Assembly: GCA_963970005.1 (NCBI GenBank)
Contig: CAXAMN010022729.1
Span: forward strand, 930,524 to 994,523
Direction of reading: 5' to 3'
Length of the DNA: 64,000 bases
DNA from: Durusdinium trenchii
Taxonomy: Eukaryota; Sar; Dinophyceae; Suessiales; Symbiodiniaceae
Part shown: piece after piece, positions 9,378 to 19,300 of the stretch
Layout of the letters: each line of letters opens with the position of its first letter
How positions within the stretch are numbered: position 1 is the stretch's first letter
Notes under the pieces: generated by a model
Database searches by the model: none
The model's input: the letters and a program-made list of their open reading frames with translations, nothing else
Told to the model about the DNA's origin: nothing
Translations under genes and position numbers: made by a program

Positions 9378-9880
9378 TTCATGGTCATCTTTTTTTCCTC
9401 TTCCTGCTCATCAGCTCCTCCCACCCTTTGGCCAAGGGTGTCCTTCTTTTTCATCATCTCCACTACATCTTTGAGCTGCAACAGCTCAGAGCCACTGAGC
9501 TTGGCAGCACATTGCTGAAGGTTGGAGTTTGCCAATTTTCTCATGTGACACAGCAAAACTCCCAACCTTTCAACCTTCAATCCTACCCACACACCACCAG
9601 AGAATTTGGAATCATTCAATGATGGGTCTTCCAACAAGAGTTGGAATAGGGCCTTCCTTAGGCATTGCCCATGGATCTCTCCTGTATTCTCCAGCTGCAA
9701 AAGCCCTTTTGTCAAGGGCAGAACTGTCATCAACCTTTTGGGGTTGATGGCTTGGGTTTTTGATATCTTCTCATATGCCCCCAGGTCTTTGATCAGCTCA
9801 GATTGCTGATGAAATAGCTTCAGCAGCAAACCCTCATCCACTTGTGGCTTGACATTGTGCCTATTGCCACCTCTAGACAT
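9341..9880 (-). CDS. first protein of the DNA transposon (179 aa), helical, unknown
   Basis: This is the first frame downstream of the right terminal repeat, starting MSRGGNRHN at 9880, directly inside the 12-bp-arm hairpin at 9876-9904 that covers its start codon. It is mostly predicted helix (LLLKLFHQQSELIKDLGAYEK, LLQLKDVVEMMKKK) and ends with an acidic-basic tail. A hairpin is read as LPLTKG. I recognise no family. Its position suggests an element-specific DNA- or protein-binding factor. Confidence 0.45.
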   Translation of the reverse strand: MSRGGNRHNVKPQVDEGLLLKLFHQQSELIKDLGAYEKISKTQAINPKRLMTVLPLTKGLLQLENTGEIHGQCLRKALFQLLLEDPSLNDSKFSGGVWVGLKVERLGVLLCHMRKLANSNLQQCAAKLSGSELLQLKDVVEMMKKKDTLGQRVGGADEQEEEKKMTMKCQKENCRRSSA

Positions 9881-10114
9881 CCCTTTTTTGTCAAAAGGGA
9901 TGTCAGCCCCCTTTTGTCAAGAGGGCCCTGTGATTTGCTACCTGTGAAGCACTTTGGGCCAAAGATTTGCAGAAAACATGCACTTCCAAAATCAATATCC
10001 AAATCAATCAAAACCATTATAAAAATCAATACATGTTGTTGCAAGAAAAATTAGAATATTAGAAAAATCAAGAGAAACGATGCAAATCAATATCAACATG
10101 TTTATATAGGATTA

Positions 10115-10145
10115 GATTGATATAAATCAATACCCGATGCTCAGG
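10115..10145 (-). repeat. right terminal inverted repeat of the DNA transposon
   Basis: This is the reverse complement of the left terminal repeat with two mismatches. It is followed by the second copy of the target duplication, GGTC (10146-10149). The 150 bases inside it hold at least six AATCAATA-type subterminal motifs (for example near 9990, 10005, 10024, 10086). Confidence 0.85.
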
Positions 10146-10149
10146 GGTC

Positions 10150-11620
10150 AAGACTGGTTGGCAGAGACTACAAGTTTCTTTCGCCTGAGATGGAGAATCT
10201 GTTCAGTCCCACAAGCAATGCAATTGGAGTGAAATCGTGGGCAGCATTGGTTCAGTCGAGCCAAGGAGAACTTGGTCTATGGGCAGTCGATGTCAAGGAC
10301 GCCTACCTCATGGTTCCCCAGGAGGAGAAGGTCTATGTGGAATGCAATGGCGAGTTCTTTGAACTTGGACGATGTCTTCCTGGACAACGAGTTGGTTCCA
10401 AGGCATGGTATGACCACTTAGGCAAAGTGGCAAGAGACCAAGGGTTACAACCATATCCTGCAAACCCCGCAGTTTTCTACAAGCTTGGCAGGACACCCCT
10501 GGTGATGTCTTCACACGTTGATAACCTACAGCTGGTTGGAAGTCAACAAGATGTTGAGAAGCTCCTTGATAGCTTCAGAAAGCAGGAATGGACACTGCAA
10601 GTGCAAGGACCCTGTTCACCTAAGGTTGCCGGGCAATGCGCATTCCTCAACAGGCATTTTGCTTCTGATGGATCTGGTTCAATGACTGTGAGGATGGACC
10701 AGAAGTATGTGAAGAAGTTGGTGGACTTGTTGAACCTGCACGTGAACAAGGGCAAGCAGACGCCTACAACTGGCACCTTCCAGAAAGGACTACAAGGACA
10801 ACCTCTTTCCAAAGAAGAGTCGAGCATCTACAGAACATGTGTTGGCATTTTGCTGTACATGTCAACAGAAAGGCCAGACATCCAATGTGCAGTTCGACAG
10901 TTGGCTTCAAAGGTCACAGGACCTGACACCCTGGACCAGAAGGAGTTGAAGCAGTTGGTGCTCTACTTGAAGCACACGGCTGACTACGTCCAGGAGATGA
11001 AGCAGAGCTTCGCAATGGCTTCGGCTATGGGAGAAAGGAATGATGATGTGAAGATGGCTGCAACACAACATCCGAGCCTACTTGAAGTCTTCACGGACAG
11101 CGACTGGGCATCGGACAGGACTACAAGGAGATCTATGTCATGCATTCACATGTACCTCAACGGCATCTTCTTTTGGAGTGCAAGCAGGAGCCAGAAAAGC
11201 ATAGCTTTGTCAAGTTGTGAAGCTGAGTTCATTTCAGCAGTCAGCGGCATGGCAGATGGAATCTACATCAAGCGAATGTTGGAGGCCGTGCTGAACATGA
11301 AGGTGGTCTTGGAGTTGAGGATTGACAGTTCCTCTGCTCGAGCGCTACTCCAACGACAAGGAGTTCAGAGAACCCGACACATAAGCACTGGACTTTTGTG
11401 GGTGCAGCAGAAAGTTGAAGAACGAGAAGCTGCAATTCGTCCTGCGCCGGGAAAAGAGAACAGCAGCGATTTGGGAACGAAGAGTCACAGCAGCAAGAGA
11501 CTGAGATTCTTGCTAGGCCTCATTGGCTACTTGAGTTCGCTGGTGGACCACGAGTTGGAGCCCAAGAAGAAGAGATTCGACATGTCAAAGGACTCAGACC
11601 TGAGAGAGTACAACAACTGA
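10150..11620 (+). CDS. copia-1 pol, C-terminal part: reverse transcriptase and RNase H
   Basis: The frame is open from the transposon junction at 10150; the first ATG within it is at 10190. Reverse transcriptase motifs are WAVDVKDAYL (first catalytic Asp) and SSHVDNLQLVG, where copia elements normally have Y/H-V-D-D. Here the second Asp is Asn (codon AAC). RNase H follows, with TDSDWAS, SSCEAEF, RIDSSSA and SDLGTK supplying the usual acidic residues. The Asp-to-Asn change would be expected to reduce polymerase activity. Everything else is intact, and this frame joins the 3-1488 frame exactly when the transposon is ignored. Confidence 0.85.
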
Positions 11621-11628
11621 CATGTTTA

Positions 11629-12996
11629 ATGTTGGCGGCTTTGAGTCAGCAGGGCAACGGAATGGAAGTCGAAGAGACGACCAGTAGTGACAGCAACCGT
11701 GAAATTTTCCTGATGGTTTTCACGGCAAATGCAGTTTTGTTTGTAGCCATGGGATTGGCTATGAGTGTGCAAGGTTGCGACTTAGCGCTGATGGTGCTTC
11801 ATTCGGCTTCGATTGGAGCATGGTCTCTCATGACCGAGATGGGCTACCAGATCTTGCAGACAGGCATGATGATGGTGGCATTCAATGTGGTGGTCTTCAT
11901 CCTGTTCTACCTCAGGGACTACTTCAACCTACGACCTGTTGAAGGTGGAGGAGAATTTCAACGAGAAACTTCACCCCCTCAAGATCCGCATCGAGGAGGA
12001 GAACAACGAAAGGTCTAGCAGACAAGGTTCAACCTGTTTGGAGAACCAGCCGGACATGATCCGGAAGCTCGCGGAAGTGATCGCGATGGAGAACTATGGG
12101 ATGAACCTGAAGGCGGAGATGTCAACCACCTACTACTTGAAGGAGAAGAAGAAGGTGATGGACAAGAAGAAGAAGAGTTACCACAACTCGAGAACCTCAC
12201 GGAGACAGCCTACACCTCTGTTGGAGAACCCACTGAAGATGAGTTCACAGAGGACGCCATGGACACAGAGGACGCCATGGATGTGGACGATGATGGTGTC
12301 ATCGCAACAGTTGAAGATTGGGACCCCATTGGTCAAGAAATGGCAACGTACAGAGTTCTTCGACATCGATCTCAAGCATTTCCTGGAGAGGAGTACTTCC
12401 TGGACATTGATGGACGTCTTGAACGCCATGGAGGATTTGGAAGCTTGAGTGGAGAAGAATCTGAAGAAGAACAACCTTCTACAGCAGATGACCAACCTGC
12501 TGAAGAACCTGAAGGCAGTGGATCTGAACAAGTTCTACGTGTGGCAGGAGAACTTGGTGATGAGGTGACGGACGCAGTTCGAGAACTTCGTCGACACGCA
12601 GGCCTACTTCAAGAGCTGGGTGAACACTGTGAACACCCAGAGTGCTACATGGAGTACAACATGCCTGGCATTGTGTTCTGGGTGAATCCAGACACAGGTG
12701 AGATCCAGATGCACCGACTCCTCGACCTCGCGATCGACGCCCCTGAAGATGGCGAGGAGTACTTCATCGAGAACCCCAACTGGATGAGAGATGGTGGAAA
12801 ATGGTTGATCAGGCGACTTCACTATGAGCCTGAGCCAGAAGAGGAGATCCCTGAGTCTCCAAGAGGCTATGGCTGGGCCCTTGGAACAAGAGAGTGGATG
12901 GACCACGCGCGAGAAAGGAGAGCGGCTGCAGAACGAGAAGCTCTAAGACAACAAGTCGAGCAGGCAGAAGCAGCTGGGCTGAGGCAAAGGCGCTGA
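11629..12996 (+). pseudogene. copia-1 3' ORF with transmembrane segments and acidic tail, one in-frame stop
   Basis: Eight bases after the RNase H stop, a new frame begins (MLAALSQQGNG). It has three hydrophobic stretches suitable as membrane helices (roughly EIFLMVFTANAVLFVAMGLA, a second around residue 60, and MMMVAFNVVVFILFYL). A TAG at 12016-12018 interrupts it. The same frame then continues without stop to 12996 through an acidic, Glu-rich region and a compact segment containing EYNMPGIVFWVNPDTGE. A 16-18-bp tandem duplication (ACAGAGGACGCCATGG) lies near 12250-12282. A membrane-protein ORF after RNase H is not standard for copia and resembles an env-like or accessory ORF. No family is recognised. 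Confidence 0.55.
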
Positions 12997-13136
12997 GGAG
13001 CAATCAACGCATGAGAGCAATCTCCGCTGGTGAACATCCACCTGACAGAGAAAGCTGAGCAATCAATGCCAAAGAACACCAACCTGGCAAAGAGCTGAGA
13101 GTGTTTTGTTGCTTGGAGCTTCAACACGCTCCATGC

Positions 13137-13312
13137 AAAGGAGGAGTGTAACACTCTTCACATGAGATGTTCACACTAGTACCTCCATGTGCAAGTCACA
13201 TGTCGAGATGACAACACACCTGGTCTTTACAGGCCGCAACCGCTCAAGCGAAAAGAGCGTGAAGTGTTAGATTTTTGAATATAATCTTCACCTGCACTGC
13301 ACGAGGGGTGCA
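13137..13312 (+). repeat. putative polypurine tract and 3' LTR of copia-1
   Basis: A purine run (AAAGGAGGAG, 13137-13146) is followed by TGTAACACT at 13147. The stretch ends near GCACGAGGGGTGCA at 13299-13312, about 166 bp. The copia-2 LTR has a similar length and a very similar end (TTGCACGAGGGGCCA). The 5' LTR lies outside the window, so the boundaries are inferred and not seen as a repeat. Confidence 0.5.
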
Positions 13313-16300
13313 AAGGGAAAAACTTATGTAACAACAAAAAACAACATAGTTGCTCAATCTTAAATGATGTATATTAGGTACGAAAAACAATCATGAAACA
13401 CTACACTATATATATATATATATGGCACCCGCTTTCACCTCAAATTTGCTACCAGAAACAATGTACATAAAGCACCGTAAGTACCAATCAAAACTAAAAA
13501 GGTAAACATTTTGGGGGGGTACCATATATAGTATATGTTTTTTGGTAAATTGTACCATCTCGCAGAGGAGGGTTGCAGCAATGCTGGTGGCCAGGCAAAC
13601 GTCCAAGGCGCCACGTTTGTGGACTTTAGATGCTTCAAGCGGTGCCAGTAGGCCCAAGGCCAGGATGGGCAGTGGGGGTATTTATACTACCATGCATGCA
13701 ACATATGCCAGCATACTCATGAGGGTCATGGTTGCTTGAGGTTAGAAGCTAATTAAAAGCTGTAAATGCCGCAGTTTGATCTTTGTATTGCAGAATCATG
13801 TTTGGGTCAGCAGGCAGCGTGCAGGACCAACTAAATCAACAACCCCCTTGAGATCCAATGTGCTATATACTCATTGCCTACTTAATCCACAATCTCCACT
13901 CGGCTTGACTCGGTGGCGTTATTTTTTGGAAATGACTACCGGTGCTGCTTTTCGTTGCCATTCATTATTGTGTCATGTTTTTTTCCACCGTGGTGCACAA
14001 TTGCTTCGGCAGGCGGAGCCTTCAAACAGCTCTAGATTGAATGAATCCGGGACACTGCCCCAGTGCTTTTCCATATTCTCTGGAAGAGAATGGCAGATTT
14101 GACTGAGTGCAATGGGCAGAGAAAAGCCGGAACAAGGAAGGCATTGAACAAGTTGCCTTCTTCGCGAGATTTCCTTTAGTTCGCTGCGTAGCAATGCAGA
14201 AACACTAGACTTCAACAAACTTAAAGCTTACTCAATTACTGTGGATGATTCTGATGCCTCACAATAGGTTCATGCTGCTAGGTGTGTTGGATTTAATTCG
14301 CAGCCCGAGCCAACAGACATTCATGTGGTCCTTCCTTACTGTTTGGCCCGACTTGGACCTCAGTGCACGATAACCTGTGCTTGACAAAGAACACACAGTT
14401 TGCTTACTAAACTGTTGGCTTGGACAATGTGGTCAATGCGTGTGAATATCGCACGCTGGCTGATAACAAGCTCACTTGCCTTCGAAAACTATTGGCTCAT
14501 AATCCTTGGAATTTTGTCAGTGCAGTGCGGTCTTGCGTGCAATCTGACTATTTGCAGTCGAAACGAGATAGCTTTCTTCACAATCCCTTGCTACAAGGCT
14601 CGGCTGAGTCTTATCTTAAGATGTCAGGGGCAGAATGGTGCATTGACCGGCAATGGGAAGCAGACTCCCCAAAGAAATGCATGGACATGTGCAAACTGCG
14701 AAACACCGGCATTCTGCAGGAGAGCCCCAAGACATCCGAGCAACACAATGATCACTCAGGCTGCAGTGCCATTGGCGCAGTGCACTTTTCGCAACAGGGA
14801 AACAGAACAAAACCAAAGAAGCATAGTGCTCCAGGTGCAAGGAACAATTGGGTTCATGTCGTCAAGTATTCGCAGGTGAGAGAGCCCATAAAACAGTCAC
14901 TGACAGCCACTGACACAAGGCACAATCCACTGGCAAGGTCATTCCCCGGAGACAGGTTCAAGCTTCGAAAGGAATCGAAAACACGAAATCCACGCATGAG
15001 AAACGAAGCAGTTGCTCAACAGGCAGACAAATTCAGATGGATTCATTGAGTCCTGACGCATGAAGTGCGCAGAAGTCTCAGAGTTTGATGTAAAGGATGC
15101 CCCAGAAACAGAAGGGAGCTCAAGGAAACATGCATTGAGAATGGATGCCACGACCTCATAATTAGGTTGGAGGCCATCGCTACTAGCTTGGAGGCTACAT
15201 CATTAGAAATGATTTACACTCCAAAGGCAGCGAGGCCCAAGCTGAGGAAGCCAGGCATTTGGACTTTGGGGTGTGAACACTTGCAACATACGGTAAGTGG
15301 CCAGAACTCATGAAGTGTTTGAATGTATTTAAGGTCTTGAACGTCTAGTGAGCGGCCCGTGAGGGGTACTGAAATTGATTCTGAGACCTAGGTGAAGCAC
15401 AAGTAGTAATAATTGTAATTAGGCCATGGGGCAGCAGTGAAAGCAATTAGCATCTTGTTTGCTAGTGCTATAATCTATATATCGAATTTGATCATATTGA
15501 TCACTAGTTCGGTTGCAGAGCAGTTTTTTATGGTTGGTAGATCGTATGGCAGAGTTCTACGTAGTCAAGCAAGGCAACATTGCAGGTCACGCGCCACAAG
15601 GTGGCTCCCAAATAGTCACTGTCAAAGCATGAATGGTCCCCCCTCGTGTAATCTCCACTTGTTGAGGAGCAGGCTGAGAGCATCCTGAGCTTTGGGTTTG
15701 AAAAGCACGGGTGTCAGTGCAACATATTGGTGCTTCTTTGTGCATTACGCTGGGGGTTGTTTGGATGTCACTGGAGAGGGTTAATTCGTGCCTTGCAGCA
15801 ATGTTTGCTCGCATTTCCTACTGGCGTAATGTGTTGACTCACAAGCAGCGAAGCTGGACTTAGCTTCCGGATGCAAACCCTCAAGCAACTTATGAACAGG
15901 ATGAGGCACATGAGCTCGACCAATTTGCACTTGCCAAATTATACAATATTCTATACACACATCACATCAAATTACACATCCATGATCATTTGAATCGCCT
16001 TTGCTGACAAAGGACGCATCGCAGTGAACTTTCTCAAGACACAACTGATTGCAAGAGTGCTTGCACACGATACAAGGATGTCGGTCAGTTGCGAAAGCTT
16101 TCAGCCAGAGTTGACCCCAAACACCCTTTTTTCCTGCACACAACTACGGCCAGAAATCACCATGCGGAGTCGCTTGCGATGCCGACGGACCACAATCGGT
16201 GCGCCGGGATCTACTGTATAAATGTCAATTCTATATTGCTAGAACATTCCACTGCTTGCTGCAGATCCAGTATCGTCCAATGTCCTTCAGATCACTCGTG

Positions 16301-19300
16301 ACAACTGTAATGCATCTTCTTGTGGAAGCCCCCAAAGAATGTCGTGTCAAGACAGCCTATGCGATTGCCCACCTACAAATGTGCCCACACCCCATTGCCC
16401 CATCTTCTCCTTGAGGTCCAAGGCACTCTTTGGTGATCTCCGCGCCAGAGGAAGCGCCAGTGCAGGAGACTCATGGACTTCCTGAAGAATTGATGAAGTT
16501 TGAGCCCCAGTTCCTTTTAAAGCAGTTTCTCAAAGTTTCTCCCACAATCATGATCAGCACCAATTAAATAATGGAGGTTGCATTCGCAGTATGTGGTAGT
16601 GTAGTGAGTTTGCCTTCACCTCGGACATGGGAGTGTGTTTGTTTGCAACTGTAGTCAAGTCGCGGGCAATGCGCCAAATACAGGAACTCCTTGTTGCCGA
16701 ATCATCGCTGATTGGTACTATTAGGCTTAGTTTTCCCAACATTCGGCATACATATCAAACATGCATATGTTCTTGATGAATGTGATGCATTGCAGAGCTG
16801 GCCGAGGCGACTCCCCGCAGCAGCTTCGGAGCTGGAGCTTCGGGCAGCGGCAGCAGAAGTGGTGTCGTCAGCGCTCACAGTGCTGGACACTTTGCTGGAT
16901 GATCAATATTATTTTTGTGGAAAGTGCTGGGTCCCTGAGGGTCCCTTGTAATGGAGAGGGGCAGAAGGTATCAGAAGATTCAAGGTCAATTTGAGATAGT
17001 AGTAGTATAGTATTGTAGCTGACTGGTACGGATCCTTTATGGAAGCTTTTCGCAAGTGCTTGTCAGATTTTGTGGTTGAACAGGTTCCAAGGTTTGCTTG
17101 ACTTGTCATGCGTAAGTTCTGATGTGTGTTGTTGGGTCGTTCCAAGCTTGAAGCTGAGGATCATCGGCACTTCATACGGGATTTGGACAGTGTTTGGCCA
17201 ACAATGAAAGCCTGCAAGCAGCTGGGGTCTTCAGAGATCCTTACTTTAACATCTGCATTAAAGGAGGCTTTGGCATGTCGCCTTTGCGAAATAGCGCAAG
17301 CCCAAAGCCTGCCGCGCAGAAAAGTGCTAGTGCCTTGATTGAACACCAAGGTAGTTTCATTGTCCGATTGACATAGACATAGGCCAGTTGGTGAACTCTT
17401 TTCGATCAGGTAGAGCACAAAAGAATGATGCAAGCACTCCTGAAGTTTGAAGTCAACTTAGCCGATAAACCAGAGCCCCCCCAAAAATCAACTTAAACTC
17501 AACACCTTCGGGCAGGGGCGCAGTAGAGGCTAACACCTGAACCCACAGACGCATGTGCCCTTCACCCTTTAAAGGGAATATGGCCCTCCATTCCAATCCT
17601 TTGAGAAACAGAACCCCGGAAAGGGCCGACCCAAGGCGCTCTTCAACTTCATGGCCGAGTTGTGCTGGGCCAACTATGTTTCACCTTCAGAGCATGTTAT
17701 CCACCAAGCCATTATATTCTTGCTGGACACTGCCAGGGCTTGCAGTAATGCAGGGCAGAACGATCCTGCCAGTTGGTGAATTGCTGCACGCAATTGGCAA
17801 TTTTATATGTGTTTTCCTATAATTTGATGACGGGGTCAGATCAACCCTAGAGGGTGCAATTTGAACATATCTTGGAATATATATATATATATCGCATAGG
17901 CACTTAACGACATAATGTTCACATCGCAAAATAAGCCTCCCCCTAGTGATTTGTTGGGTGCCAACAAAATTGTTCGTCGTAACAATGAACTACTCGGAAA
18001 AAACTCAGACCTTAAGACATCTTAAGACTATAACAACTCTTCTATTATTGTTCAACTTGATTGACATTGAACATAAAAGTGTAATTCAATAACTAATTGG
18101 TTCAATCTGGAAAGACTTTTTTTGCAATTGTTCAAAAAGTGTCAGAAAGAAGTATACTATTGTACAGGATAAAGTCAGATTCATTTTTGCCACCTAAGAG
18201 ACAGTTGACAATTTGACAATGAAAGGAAGTTTTGTAATTGACAATCGTTTATAATTGTATGTCATTGGCACCCATAAGGGGTACTGTACCCTTTGTCAAT
18301 CTTTGTCAAAACCTTTACATTAACATTGTTTTGAGGATGTAGTAAAGAATCTATAGTTTTCGATTGGCTAGAAGATTTGGGTTTGATTGCCTTTTACACT
18401 GGATTGAAAAAGAAGCTCATAAAGAAATAAACACATCAAATTACTCAATTGATTGATTTTTTAGTATGGTCTCGAGGCCCTGAGCGATTTAGGTTTATAT
18501 TTGGCGGGTAGTTTTCGATCGTGGACATTATATGATATCCACCGATATTATATTACAAATACCTTTGCATTATCTTGGCCAAGATCAATGCAAAGCCGCA
18601 AACCTGAGGTATGTTGAAGGTTGTGCTTACTTTGTGGCCAAAGTGGGAGAGATTATGATGCTGAATCCACTGGAAGTCTTCAACGTCCTGGATCCGTTGT
18701 CAGCCCGCCACTTGACCGTCTTGAAATTCTCAAAAAAAAACCTGCTTACATACAGTACTTTTTGCAACGACTATATTTAGTAGCAAGGGGCAGGAAGGGA
18801 GCCTTGGTTTTCCTGCCGTTTTGCGGATTTTGCTACAGTGATGAATAGCCTAATTGCATGCATGTGAAGGTGTGGCCTGCTTAGCGCGACAGCTGCCCAG
18901 AAGAACAATGCGCTTTATTTGGATCCTCTTGCAGCGGCGTCAGCGGTTGTGGCGTGGAGCACTATATCTCTCTGTAAGCTCCAACTATTGGCAAGAATGG
19001 GCACGTTCACGCTTGGTCGCAGATCTGCAGACCAGTTTGTAATTCTTTTCTATTCTTGTTCAATGATGCCCACAACACATGTACAAAAGGATGCTTTCTT
19101 GTTCCAAGACCATGTCATGTGGGCATTCCCATTTGTTTTCAACAGACACGTTTTAGTTCAGTCAAGCTTATTCTCATCATGGTTGCACACACATACACAT
19201 GTATGTGCTGTGACTGTTTACTCAGAGCCAGAGGCTGGGGAAGACAAGACAAGACATACTCAAACAGCGGGGCACGAAGATCTTGTACTGGCGGAAGCAG

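Larger units (their letters stand above)
1768..9904 (+). repeat. Family-1 micro-palindromes: CTT-TNGNC-AAG hairpins with variable, matched outer stems (about 40 copies)
   Basis: Each copy is a hairpin with a 5-nt loop (TTGTC, TGGTC, TTGCC, TGGCC, TGGAC, TTGGC or TTGAC) closed by CTT/AAG or TTT/AAA. The outer stem differs from copy to copy but stays complementary. Perfect arms run from 5 to 13 bp: 1798-1826 (12), 2907-2929 (9), 2953-2973 (8), 3616-3646 (13), 3712-3732 (8), 4094-4120 (11), 4250-4272 (9), 4273-4295 (9), 5500-5524 (10), 5550-5576 (11), 6019-6039 (8), 6243-6267 (10), 6572-6598 (11), 6618-6640 (9), 7572-7592 (8), 8502-8528 (11), 8598-8620 (9), 9422-9440 (7), 9876-9904 (12), and others. 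Nearly all have the T-rich loop on the plus strand. Many lie inside minus-strand coding frames, where they read as LTKG, LSKG or LDQRG. Confidence 0.9.
1490..10145 (-). mobile_element. 8,656-bp DNA transposon with TIRs and 4-bp TSD, multi-gene, inserted in copia-1
   Basis: The ends are inverted repeats of 31 bp with 2 mismatches (1490-1520 against 10115-10145), both starting CCTGAGCATCGG. GGTC is directly repeated outside them at 1486-1489 and 10146-10149. Just inside both ends are clusters of ATCAAT/ATTGAT motifs, which may be transposase-binding sites. All coding regions I can support run on the minus strand: three small basic proteins (9880-8710), a Lys/Trp-rich to HAD-like gene (8136-6697), a lysine-rich protein (5594-4311) and a transposase-like gene (3790-1854). 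The whole interior carries about 40 hairpin micro-repeats. I cannot place it in a named superfamily. A 4-bp duplication rules out classes with 2-, 8- or 9-bp duplications. Confidence 0.85.
1..13312 (+). mobile_element. Ty1/copia retrotransposon copia-1, 5' part outside the window, split by a DNA transposon
   Basis: The order integrase end, linker, reverse transcriptase, RNase H is that of Ty1/copia elements. The element enters the window inside its integrase, is interrupted by 8,656 bp of a DNA transposon (1490-10145), resumes at 10150 and ends in a putative LTR that starts at 13147 after a polypurine tract. If the insertion and one copy of its 4-bp target duplication are ignored, the two halves of pol are in the same frame, with no stop from the window start to 11620. 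Copia-1 was therefore probably intact when the transposon landed. The 5' LTR, gag and protease lie upstream of the window. The right boundary is uncertain by several bases. Confidence 0.85.

Noticed and set aside
1768-9904. The hairpin series as a CRISPR array or as intrinsic terminators
   Set aside because: Spacing is irregular, arms differ in every copy, copies lie inside coding frames, and the setting is eukaryotic. The T runs are in the loop and not after the stem.
14420-15049. 209-codon plus-strand open frame
   Set aside because: Composition looks random, no motif, and overlapping frames of similar length exist on both strands.
16795-16924. Metaxin/GST-like exon
   Set aside because: Only one short helix-like block (LTVLDTLLDDQYYFCGK) resembles the family and no second exon was found. 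Noted in the stretch entry only.
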